Shown here: in pieces, positions 19,418 through 27,333 of the stretch | Numbering within the stretch: the stretch's first letter is position 1 | How the letters are laid out: each line of letters opens with the position of its first letter | From: Burkholderiales bacterium | GTDB lineage: Bacteria > Pseudomonadota > Gammaproteobacteria > Burkholderiales > Nitrosomonadaceae | Length of the DNA stretch: 64,000 nt | Direction of reading: 5' to 3' | NCBI GenBank assembly: GCA_024235795.1 | Contig: JACKLR010000003.1 | Location: forward strand, 186,001-250,000 | Notes under the pieces: generated by a model | What the model was told of the DNA's origin: nothing | The model's database searches: none | The model's input: the letters and a program-made list of their open reading frames with translations, nothing else | Made by a program: the position numbers and the translations under genes

Positions 19418-20158
19418 TTAACTTAATACACTGACATCATCCCAGCTGATCTCACCCGGTTGAACGCCGACCAGAGTAATCGAAACATCAGAGCCAAAAT
19501 TGACAATGAAGTCATCGCCGTCATGATGCACGTGCGACACATAACTTGCCAAATGTTCTTTTGATCGCAGCCCGAGACCGGTATCAAATACCAGCATATC
19601 TCCTTGTTGAGCGCTGAAGTCATCTATATGCAAATGTCCTCCTTCACGGAAAATAAAATCATCTGCACCATGTCCGCCATGGGAATGCTCTCCACTGCGG
19701 ACGGCAATCAAATCATCGTCATCCGTAAAATTAAAACTTATGGTATCGGTAATTTTAGGAACAATGCCATTTGACGAAGAACTGGACGAAACTTCCCATT
19801 GTTCAGAGACTCGAAAATAGATGCCGTCATCATTTCCATCGGAATAACGTGTGATTTCAGTGCCGAATGGTTTGGTTTCGGTACGAATGACATCATTGCC
19901 ATCCACGGTATAGGATTTTCTGCCATTGTCGTCAAGCGATTTGGATTTTAGCGAACCGTCTTTTAATTCATAAACAGCCGTTACCTGCCCATCTGAGATA
20001 TCAAACTTAAAGGCTTTGTGGTTACCAGAAAAACTGTCGTCACTAAAGTGAAAACTGTTGTCATCATCGCGACGACCGCCGTGATCGTCGTTAATGTCAT
20101 GAAAAATTCCATCATCATTGCTGCGGCGACCACCATTATCATCAAAGCGTGAACTCAT
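19418..20158 (-). CDS. Asp/His-rich RTX-like protein, probable type I secretion substrate
   Basis: 246 residues, very acidic and His-rich at the N-terminus (SRFDDNGGRRSNDDG...), with GGHGADDFIFREGGHLHIDDF resembling a degenerate calcium-binding nonapeptide turn. The last 70 residues (DMLVFDTGLG... DDFIVNFGSDVSITLVGV) match the C-terminal domain of serralysin-like type I substrates. There is no N-terminal signal peptide, which fits C-terminal-signal export. No ABC transporter or TolC gene lies in the window. AGGAG is well placed before the ATG. Confidence 0.7.
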   Translation of the reverse strand: MSSRFDDNGGRRSNDDGIFHDINDDHGGRRDDDNSFHFSDDSFSGNHKAFKFDISDGQVTAVYELKDGSLKSKSLDDNGRKSYTVDGNDVIRTETKPFGTEITRYSDGNDDGIYFRVSEQWEVSSSSSSNGIVPKITDTISFNFTDDDDLIAVRSGEHSHGGHGADDFIFREGGHLHIDDFSAQQGDMLVFDTGLGLRSKEHLASYVSHVHHDGDDFIVNFGSDVSITLVGVQPGEISWDDVSVLS

Positions 20159-20829
20159 TTTATTTCTCCTAACAGTAAGTTTATTTAGCTGACAAGCCTA
20201 GTACTAATAAGCCTGCCTTATATTTTTGAACCAACTTCAATTAAATCGCATAGTGTCAGTAACCGCTCCAACCCAAGAAGAAAGGTCCAGTAAAAATTAT
20301 TTTTTTCTTAATAGTGAGAGTACTTTTCAGTAATCTTGAAACTATTATATGTGTGCAAATTTCACACGTCAATATATTTGTGTGAAAAAATAACACATTT
20401 ATGAATATTGTTTGCTGTTGAATATAAAACCTTTAAAATCAGGAATTGGTTATCTGGCACGCTATCCATCTGATATTGTCGGGTACATTGGCAAGCTCAC
20501 TGAACATGGCATTAACAAATTGATAACGTACTAACAATGCAAAGCATCAAGGTCGCACATCAACGGGAACTTAAAACTAAACAACGTAACTGTCAGCCAG
20601 AAAAAGCGGAAGCCTGGGACAGGTTTCCCGCCCCACCATTCATCAGAACAAATCTGCAGATCACATTTTATTGCGAACGAACAGCAACGGTAATCCGACC
20701 ATTCTGATTGGCGGACAGCAATCCAGTCTGGCCGGCGTGTTATAATCCGTCCAGTCAGTGGAAATAGCCTCGGAAAAAGATAAATCATTTACCCCGTGTT
20801 TTCTCTGACTGCAATGGTATTTAGCAAAG
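20159..20829. other. Long intergenic region upstream of the RTX-like gene
   Basis: About 670 AT-rich bases. I see no convincing gene: the 85-codon minus frame at 20531-20788 has no ribosome-binding site or domain. Palindromic GTGTG/CACAC elements lie at 20351-20397. Confidence 0.4.
20351..20397. promoter_or_regulatory. Two GTGTG/CACAC palindromes, possible operators
   Basis: GTGTG (20351-20355) mirrors CACAC (20363-20367), and TGTGT (20379-20383) mirrors ACACA (20393-20397). They lie about 200 bases before the start of the minus-strand RTX-like gene. The arms resemble Crp/Fnr-type half sites, but the spacing is not canonical. Confidence 0.3.
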
Positions 20830-20958
20830 TGTTGAAAAACTATCTGCGTTGCTGCTACGGCGTTAAAAACAGGTTCAAAATGGGCATTTATTATGCGTGG
20901 ACTCCGCTTTAACAGAGTTTTTGCCTTGTATCAGCTGCCCCGAAAACGTTTCTCAACA
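20830..20958. repeat. Interspersed palindromic repeat with TGTTGAAAAAC ends
   Basis: The left end TGTTGAAAAAC (20830-20840) is mirrored by GTTTCTCAACA (20948-20958), one mismatch. The inner sequence (GCGTTGCTGCTACGGCGTTAA and CCTTGTATCAGC) resembles a non-coding repeat common between genes of beta- and gammaproteobacteria. It is about 129 bp, has no ORF of its own and abuts the nitrosocyanin promoter region. Confidence 0.6.
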
Positions 20959-20974
20959 GTCTGACAGTTACCAT

Positions 20975-21001
20975 TTGACATTAAATCTATGCAGCTATTT
21001 T
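20975..21001 (+). promoter_or_regulatory. Possible promoter of nitrosocyanin gene
   Basis: TTGACA at 20975-20980 is a consensus -35 box. TATTTT at 20996-21001 is the nearest -10-like hexamer, but the 15-base spacing is short and would leave a very short leader. Confidence 0.3.
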
Positions 21002-21019
21002 TTAAAAAGGAAAAGATAC

Positions 21020-21433
21020 ATGAAAATAACAAAATTGCTGAGTTTGGGCTTAGTCGCTGGTTTGTTGCTCGCTACCAGTGCTGTTCAGGCGGACGTGAAA
21101 AACTTTAAAGTTGTAATCAACGCTTATGACACCACCATTCCAGAATTGAATATTGAAGGCGTAACCGTAAAGGATATCCGTGCATTCAATGTTCTGAACG
21201 AACCTGAAACAATTGCAGTACACAAAGGCGCAAAAGTAAAAATCGTTGTGGAAAACAAATCGCCTATCAGCGAAGGCTTTGCAATCGATGAATACGGCAT
21301 TCAGGAAGTCATCAAAGCAGGCGAAACCAAAACCATTTCATTAGTTGCCGATAAAGCTGGCGCATTTACCATTTGGTGTCAGCTCCATCCGAAAAACATT
21401 CACTTGCCCGGCACATTGAATGTGATTGAATAG
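21020..21433 (+). CDS. ncyA: Nitrosocyanin, periplasmic red copper protein
   Basis: 137 residues: a Sec signal peptide (1-24, cut after SAVQA) and a 113-residue cupredoxin nearly identical in layout to Nitrosomonas europaea nitrosocyanin. The copper ligands are visible as Glu85 (SPISEGF), Cys120, His123 and His128 (WCQLHPKNIH). The spacing equals that of Glu60, Cys95, His98 and His103 in the known structure. Nitrosocyanin is abundant in ammonia-oxidising bacteria; its exact role (redox partner or catalyst in ammonia/hydroxylamine oxidation) is unsettled. The start at 21020 follows AAAGGAAAAG; a longer in-frame ORF from 20897 is an artefact running through the repeat. It is monocistronic, with a strong terminator. 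Confidence 0.95.
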   Translation: MKITKLLSLGLVAGLLLATSAVQADVKNFKVVINAYDTTIPELNIEGVTVKDIRAFNVLNEPETIAVHKGAKVKIVVENKSPISEGFAIDEYGIQEVIKAGETKTISLVADKAGAFTIWCQLHPKNIHLPGTLNVIE

Positions 21434-21487
21434 AGAAACAAAAATCATCTCAATATTTTATCGAATTAGAAGTCTTTAAATGGTTGT

Positions 21488-21516
21488 AAATGGCCGGATT
21501 GATATCCGGCCATTTT
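21488..21516 (+). terminator. Intrinsic terminator of nitrosocyanin gene
   Basis: A perfect 12-bp stem (21488-21499 with 21504-21515), TGAT-type loop, followed by TTATT. The stem is GC-rich in its upper part. It lies 55 bases after the stop and may act in both directions. Confidence 0.85.
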
Positions 21517-21633
21517 ATTACGAACAAAGCAACAGATACGCGACATTCTGATTATGCCCGTTTTGTTTTGCCGCAGCCGACTTTTCATAAGAAACTGTAC
21601 CCATCGTTTCGCGTAACTGGTGGTCACAAAGGG

Positions 21634-23790
21634 TCAATCTCTAATTACCGGCTTTCTGGCATGTGTAAGCAAGATCAACGAACGGCCCTGCAAGCGATAG
21701 CTGTCACCATTGCGATAACTGGGGGAAGCTGGCGGCACTGATGAAACTGTGGTATCGATCAATACCTGCCAGACTTGATAGCCAAAGTCCGGCAGTTGAA
21801 ACAGTATTTCCTCATGATACGCGTTTAAAAGCATGAGGAAATCATCGTCAGCGATCAGGCGGCCATGCGAATCGCGTTCATTGATCCCGGCTCCTGCCAG
21901 ATACACGCCCAGGCAGCGCGCAAAGTCGTTCAACCACTGCTCATTAGTCATTTCCTTGCCGTCCGGATTAAGCCAAACAATATCTTTTTTTTCCTTAATG
22001 CTATGTCCCTGGAAAAAATTGCGGCGCCGAAAGCACGGATGCTTTTTGGTGAGGCGAATCAGTGATCGCACAAAATTGAACAGTTCGCTGTTTTCATTGT
22101 TCAGACGCCAGTCAAGCCAGCTGATTTCGTTGTCCTGACAGTAGGCATTATTGTTACCCTGCTGACTGCGCCCCATTTCATCACCGGCCACCAGCATCGG
22201 CACACCTTGTGAAAGAAAAAGCGTGGCCAGGAAATTTCGTTTCTGACGCATGCGCAGGGTGCAAACAACGGGGTCATCGGTTTCGCCTTCCACACCGCAG
22301 TTCCAGCTTCGATTATGGTTTTCGCCGTCGCGGTTGTCTTCCAGATTGGCTTCATTATGCTTTTGATTGTAGCTGACCAGGTCATGCAGGGTGAATCCAT
22401 CATGAGCAGTAATAAAGTTGATGCTTGCATAAGGACGGCGCCCGCTATGTTCATAGAGGTCGCTGGAACCGGTAAGCCGATAACCCAGTTCATCGATGAC
22501 GCCGCCTTCGCCTTTCCAATAGTCGCGCACGGCGTCACGGTATTTGCCATTCCATTCAGTCCAGCCGACAGGAAAATTGCCGACCTGATAACCACCGGCG
22601 CCGAGATCCCAGGGCTCTGCAATCAGTTTAACCTGTGAAAGCACAGGATCCTGATGAATAATGTCGAGGAATGCGCCAAGACGATCAGTTTCATGCAGAC
22701 CACGGGCCAACGCAGCAGCCAGGTCGAAGCGAAAACCATCCACATGCATCTCAAGTACCCAGTAACGCAGACTGTCCATGATGAGTTGCAGCACTCTGGG
22801 ATGCATCATATTCATGGTATTGCCGCAACCTGTGTAATCCATGTAGAAACGCGGATCATCGGAAACCAGACGGTAATAGGCAGCATTGTCAATGCCACGG
22901 AAAGAAAGTGTCGGCCCCAGCTGGTTACCTTCTGCCGTATGGTTATAGACAACATCGAGAATTACTTCGATACCTGAAGCATGCAATGTCTTGACCATCG
23001 TCTTAAATTCATTGACCCGTCCATTCGACGAGTAACGATTGTCCGGTGCAAAGAAACCGATGGAATTATAACCCCAGTAGTTGCTCAACCCGCGCTCAAC
23101 CAGATTGCGGTCATTGATAAACGCGTGTATCGGCATCAATTCTATCGCGGTAATACCCAAACGCTGAAAGTACTCGATGACCGGTTCACAGGCGAGCGCA
23201 GCATAGGTGCCGCGCAACCGTTGCGGGATCAATGGATGCAGCCGGGTGAACCCCTTGACATGCAATTCATAGATAATCGTTTCATGCCAAGGTGTGTTGG
23301 GAGGACGGTCGTCTCCCCAGGTAAACGCCGGGTCAATTACGCGGCACTTGAGCATGCCGCGAGAATTATCGTTCCGGTTGAAAGACAGATCTTTACGATT
23401 GCTCTGGATTTTGTAGCCGAAATGCGCGTCACTCCAGCGCAACGTTCCATGAATATCCTTGGCGTAAGGATCGAGCAGTAACTTGTTAGGATTAAAGCGA
23501 TATCCTTCTTCGGGTTTATAGGGACCGTATACCCGATAACCATACAACAAACCGGGACGGGCCTCTGGAAGATAACCATGCCAAACCTGGTCAGTCTGCT
23601 CCAACAGGGTGATGCGCTGGATTTCGCGGTGTGCTTTTTCATCGAACAAGCATAATTCGACCTTTTCCGCATGTTCCGAAAATAACGCGAAATTAACACC
23701 CGATCCATCCCATGTGGCACCCAGCGGATACGGTTTGCCGGGCCAGAGGCGTGGAAAAGGTTTGCTTATTTTATTCTGAACGTCATTCAT
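21634..23790 (-). CDS. glgX: Glycogen debranching enzyme GlgX
   Basis: 718 residues, CBM48 plus GH13 (isoamylase type). It hydrolyses alpha-1,6 branches of glycogen or limit dextrin. The N-terminal PFPRLWPGKPYPLGATWDG is the usual GlgX start. GH13 motifs are visible: DVVYNHTAEG, DGFRFDLAAALAR with the nucleophile Asp, LIAEPWDLG with the acid/base Glu, and INFITAHDGFTL. The ATG at 23790 is preferred to the GTG at 23811 because it lies in the 8-base overlap with the upstream small gene, indicating coupling. It is the last gene of the GlgE operon. Confidence 0.95.
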   Translation of the reverse strand: MNDVQNKISKPFPRLWPGKPYPLGATWDGSGVNFALFSEHAEKVELCLFDEKAHREIQRITLLEQTDQVWHGYLPEARPGLLYGYRVYGPYKPEEGYRFNPNKLLLDPYAKDIHGTLRWSDAHFGYKIQSNRKDLSFNRNDNSRGMLKCRVIDPAFTWGDDRPPNTPWHETIIYELHVKGFTRLHPLIPQRLRGTYAALACEPVIEYFQRLGITAIELMPIHAFINDRNLVERGLSNYWGYNSIGFFAPDNRYSSNGRVNEFKTMVKTLHASGIEVILDVVYNHTAEGNQLGPTLSFRGIDNAAYYRLVSDDPRFYMDYTGCGNTMNMMHPRVLQLIMDSLRYWVLEMHVDGFRFDLAAALARGLHETDRLGAFLDIIHQDPVLSQVKLIAEPWDLGAGGYQVGNFPVGWTEWNGKYRDAVRDYWKGEGGVIDELGYRLTGSSDLYEHSGRRPYASINFITAHDGFTLHDLVSYNQKHNEANLEDNRDGENHNRSWNCGVEGETDDPVVCTLRMRQKRNFLATLFLSQGVPMLVAGDEMGRSQQGNNNAYCQDNEISWLDWRLNNENSELFNFVRSLIRLTKKHPCFRRRNFFQGHSIKEKKDIVWLNPDGKEMTNEQWLNDFARCLGVYLAGAGINERDSHGRLIADDDFLMLLNAYHEEILFQLPDFGYQVWQVLIDTTVSSVPPASPSYRNGDSYRLQGRSLILLTHARKPVIRD

Positions 23791-23980
23791 GATATCGAGG
23801 ATTTTTATCACGCGAATCGCGCGCGAAATAACTGATTTCGCCCAAAGGCGCGACTACCAGACCGGACGCCGTGACGTGAAAATGGTTCCGGTCTTCATCT
23901 GGATTATAGCCGATACGGCTGCCTTCACCTTGCGCCACGCCGAAAACCATCACTTTAGGCCGGAATCGTATCGCTTTCAT
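23783..23980 (-). CDS. Uncharacterised 65-residue protein coupled to treS and glgX
   Basis: The ATG at 23980 overlaps the treS stop (ATGA) and its own stop overlaps the glgX start by 8 bases, so it is translated as part of the chain. The protein starts MKAIRFRPKVMVFGVAQGEG and continues with HFHVTASGLVVAPLGEISYF; it looks like a small soluble alpha/beta protein without signal or membrane segment. I do not recognise a family. Double overlap in an operon of sugar enzymes argues strongly for a real gene, perhaps a regulator or accessory subunit; that role is inference. A longer reading from 24052 would run back into treS and is rejected. Confidence 0.75.
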   Translation of the reverse strand: MKAIRFRPKVMVFGVAQGEGSRIGYNPDEDRNHFHVTASGLVVAPLGEISYFARDSRDKNPRYHE

Positions 23981-26900
23981 AGTCCTGCTCCGCCAACAGG
24001 CTTTTCCGCATGCGAAAGCGCCAGTAAACCGGTCAATGGAATGCCAGCCCAATCCACACGATGATCCAGTTCGTAACGCAGCTCATACAACGCTTTTTCC
24101 AGCACGAACAGCTCAATCAATTGGTTTGCATTCCTGTCATCACGCGGCCAGGCGAGACAGTCGGACACGCCTTCGCGGTAGCCTGACAAAAAAGCCATCC
24201 GGGAAGCGGTTTGCCATTCATGCACGAAAGGTAACAAACGGTCGCGGTCTACAGGACGAACTGACGCGTAGTTGTCCAACGCAACCGCACCGGCATAGCT
24301 GAAAGACCTTATCATGCCTGCTACATCACGCAGCGGCGAATGTTTGATACGGCGCGCTTCGAGCGGCCTGGCCGGTTCGCCTTCGAAATCAATGATGACG
24401 AAATCGTTTTCTGTCAGCAACACCTGGCCCAAATGATAGTCGCCATGAAAACGGGTCTTGACGGCATCTACTCTATCAGGCGTGAGCGTATTAATCCGTT
24501 TCAATAAGTCCGTCTTCATTGCCAGCAATTGGAGCGCGCTGGCTTTATCATTTTCAGGGATTGCGCCAAGGTGTAACTTCAGTTTTTCCAATGTCAAGTT
24601 CGCGTCCTGACATACCTGCTGGCACCAGTTTTGCAGATCCGCCGGCAGAATTGGCTCCGGCTCAAAATCGGCATTGTCGCTCGAAACGGCGAGCGCTTTA
24701 TGCAACTGCCCCGTTCGCAACCCCAGGATGTGCATCATCCATTTATAGTCAGCATGCCAGTCCTCTGCTTCCGCCACAATTGACGGATTGGTCAGGCAGT
24801 CATCAAAAAAGCGCCGCAAGTAATCGATGGTATAATTCCATCCATCCCCCTGGTTAGGCGTATAAGCCTGGACTAAAACCAGCGTCATCGCATTACCATC
24901 ATCGTTAACGTATTCGATGGAGCCAAGCAACGGCGATATATTGGGGTAGGGCGAAACCTCGGTCAGAAACCGCCCCATTTCGATTTCCAGATTACCCCCC
25001 GTGCGCATCTGCCGGTAGAGTTTCAGAAAAAGGTGTTCTCCCAACGTAACCGTACTGTTGGTGCCTTCTGCCATGGAGCGCTGGAATGTTGTCAATCTGC
25101 CCTCATCGACAAACCGGTTAAAGGCAGATGTTGAGCAGAACCTGATGACTCCCTGATCGGAAGCCAGCTCGGATGATTCAGCCATCGCCTTGACTATGGC
25201 ACGAAAACAAGTTTCATCGTATACCGTATCATAAATGATTCCAACCCTTGCGCGCTGGCGAATCTTGGCAATCGCAACAGGCAGCAACGTACGGATATGC
25301 TCGTCGTCCATTTCTCCCCAGCTGATTGATACGGGTAAAAAATAAACCTGAGCGCTTTGCCGCGCGAAATGAACTTTGACCCATAGCCACAGCCAGGCAT
25401 GTTCTACTTGCGGATGGCTGATCAACTTTTCAATTTCCACGCGTTCCAAATGATCTGTTTTGGCCGCAAACCAGCGTTGGTTGCGTAAGAATTCCGGCAG
25501 AATGTCGGTTTCCAGTTGACCGCGAAGCTTCTCAGCCATGACTATCTGCTTCGCTTCAGGCTGTTCGAATAAAAAACTGCGTAATCCATCGAACAAAACC
25601 AGCACAGGCAGTTCCAGCGGCAAATGCGTTTCTACATGCCAGGCTGGCGCTTCGGCTTCTGTTTTGGCAGTAAGACCAAACCAGTAGAACTGATGACCGG
25701 GCAGCGTCAAAAGATACGGGAGATCGCCAATGGGGGGAAAGGCTGTTCCACTTAACAACTCAATGGGTATTTTCTCCCTGAACCTGGACAAATCGAGTTC
25801 TACCGGTTGCGCCGAACGGGACAGATTTGCCACACATAGAATCGTTTCGTTACCATATTCTCGGATATAGGCAAGAATCTTGCGATTGCCGGGAACCAAA
25901 AATTCCAGCGTGCCGCGCCCGAAAGTTGGGTGTGACTGACGCGCCGCGATGATTCGCTTCATCCAGTTTAACAGTGAAGACGGATCCCGGTCTTGCGCCT
26001 CCACATTCACTGCCTCGTAACCGTATACCGGATCCATGATGGGCGGCAAATACAGAAATTGCGGATCCGCCCTGGAAAAACCGGCATTGCGGTCAGGGCT
26101 CCACTGCATAGGAGTGCGCACACCATGGCGATCACCCAGAAAAATATTATCACCCATGCCGATTTCATCGCCATAATAAATGATAGGAGAACCCGGCATG
26201 GACATAAGCAAGCTGTTCATCAACTTAATCTTGTCAATATCATTGTCCATCAGCGGCGCCAGCCGCCGCCTGATTCCAACATTAACGCGCATGCGTGGAT
26301 CAGCAGCAAAACGCGCATACATATAATCCCTTTCCCTGTCGGTTACCATTTCCAGCGTCAACTCGTCATGATTGCGCAGAAAGATCGCCCACTGGCAGCT
26401 GTCGGGAATTTCCGGCGTCTGCCGCATGATTTCAACAATTGGATGACGATCCTCCAACGCGACAGCCATATACATCCGCGGCATCAATGGAAAATGATAG
26501 GCCATATGACATTCGTCACCCTTACCGAAGTAATCCTGTACGTCTTCAGGCCACTGATTCGCCTCAGCCAGGAACATGCGGTTACTATAATGCGCATCCA
26601 CCACTGAGCGCATGTATTTGAGTACTGCATGAGTCTCGGGCAGATTCTCATTATCAGTACCTTCACGCACACAGAGGTACGGCACGGCATCCAGGCGCAA
26701 GCCGTCAACCCCCATATCGAGCCAGAAATTCATAACCCGGATAACGGCTTTGACTACCTCGGGGTTATTGTGGTTAAGATCTGGCTGATGATGAAAAAAA
26801 CGGTGCCAGTAGAAAGCCCTAGCCTCATCATCCCAGGTCCAATTAGATGTTTCGGTATCCGTAAAAATGATTCTTGTTTCTGGAAATTTCTGGCTGGACT

Positions 26901-27318
26901 CACTCCAAACATAGAAACCCCTTTTTTTACTTCCTGACGGTGCCTTGCGGGCAGCCTTGAACCAGGGGTGCTGATCCGATGTATGGTTGATCACCAGCTC
27001 TGTAATAATACGCAGTCCGCGGCGATGCGCCTCGCGCATAAAGTTCCGGAAATCCTTCCGTGTTCCATAGTCCGGGTGGATATTGCGATAATCGGAGATA
27101 TCATAGCCATCGTCGCGTTGAGGCGAAGGGTAAAACGGCAGCAGCCAGATGGTATTGACACCCAGGTCCTGAATATAATCCAGTTTCTGTGTCAGTCCTT
27201 TAAAATCACCGATACCGTTGTTGTCATAATCAAAAAAGGCTTTGACATGTAGCTGATAGATGATTGCATCCTTGTACCAGAGCGGGTCATCTTCCTTGTC
27301 AGAGGCCTGCCAGTTCAT
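23977..27318 (-). CDS. treS: Trehalose synthase-maltokinase fusion (TreS-Pep2/Mak)
   Basis: 1113 residues. The first 560 form a GH13 trehalose synthase that interconverts trehalose and maltose; the nucleophile is Asp210 (GVDGLRLDAV), with LAEANQWPED and FLRNHDELT as the other catalytic blocks. Residues from about 600 form a maltokinase with an aminoglycoside-phosphotransferase-like active site (FHGDYHLGQVL and VIIDFEGEP) that makes maltose-1-phosphate. The fusion hands maltose directly to the kinase and so to GlgE. AAAGGAG precedes the ATG. The gene starts 15 bases after glgE and its stop overlaps the next ORF. Confidence 0.95.
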   Translation of the reverse strand: MNWQASDKEDDPLWYKDAIIYQLHVKAFFDYDNNGIGDFKGLTQKLDYIQDLGVNTIWLLPFYPSPQRDDGYDISDYRNIHPDYGTRKDFRNFMREAHRRGLRIITELVINHTSDQHPWFKAARKAPSGSKKRGFYVWSESSQKFPETRIIFTDTETSNWTWDDEARAFYWHRFFHHQPDLNHNNPEVVKAVIRVMNFWLDMGVDGLRLDAVPYLCVREGTDNENLPETHAVLKYMRSVVDAHYSNRMFLAEANQWPEDVQDYFGKGDECHMAYHFPLMPRMYMAVALEDRHPIVEIMRQTPEIPDSCQWAIFLRNHDELTLEMVTDRERDYMYARFAADPRMRVNVGIRRRLAPLMDNDIDKIKLMNSLLMSMPGSPIIYYGDEIGMGDNIFLGDRHGVRTPMQWSPDRNAGFSRADPQFLYLPPIMDPVYGYEAVNVEAQDRDPSSLLNWMKRIIAARQSHPTFGRGTLEFLVPGNRKILAYIREYGNETILCVANLSRSAQPVELDLSRFREKIPIELLSGTAFPPIGDLPYLLTLPGHQFYWFGLTAKTEAEAPAWHVETHLPLELPVLVLFDGLRSFLFEQPEAKQIVMAEKLRGQLETDILPEFLRNQRWFAAKTDHLERVEIEKLISHPQVEHAWLWLWVKVHFARQSAQVYFLPVSISWGEMDDEHIRTLLPVAIAKIRQRARVGIIYDTVYDETCFRAIVKAMAESSELASDQGVIRFCSTSAFNRFVDEGRLTTFQRSMAEGTNSTVTLGEHLFLKLYRQMRTGGNLEIEMGRFLTEVSPYPNISPLLGSIEYVNDDGNAMTLVLVQAYTPNQGDGWNYTIDYLRRFFDDCLTNPSIVAEAEDWHADYKWMMHILGLRTGQLHKALAVSSDNADFEPEPILPADLQNWCQQVCQDANLTLEKLKLHLGAIPENDKASALQLLAMKTDLLKRINTLTPDRVDAVKTRFHGDYHLGQVLLTENDFVIIDFEGEPARPLEARRIKHSPLRDVAGMIRSFSYAGAVALDNYASVRPVDRDRLLPFVHEWQTASRMAFLSGYREGVSDCLAWPRDDRNANQLIELFVLEKALYELRYELDHRVDWAGIPLTGLLALSHAEKPVGGAGL

Positions 27319-27333
27319 GCGTATCTCCTTTGG

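Noticed and set aside
20531..20788. 85-codon minus-strand ORF
   Set aside because: No Shine-Dalgarno, Trp/Cys-rich unlikely composition, no recognisable domain.
20897..21019. Longer start of the nitrosocyanin gene
   Set aside because: The extension runs through a non-coding repeat and would bury the signal peptide; the ATG at 21020 has a ribosome-binding site.
23981..24052. Extended start (24052) for the small gene between treS and glgX
   Set aside because: It would lie wholly inside treS; the ATG at 23980 overlapping the treS stop is the natural start.
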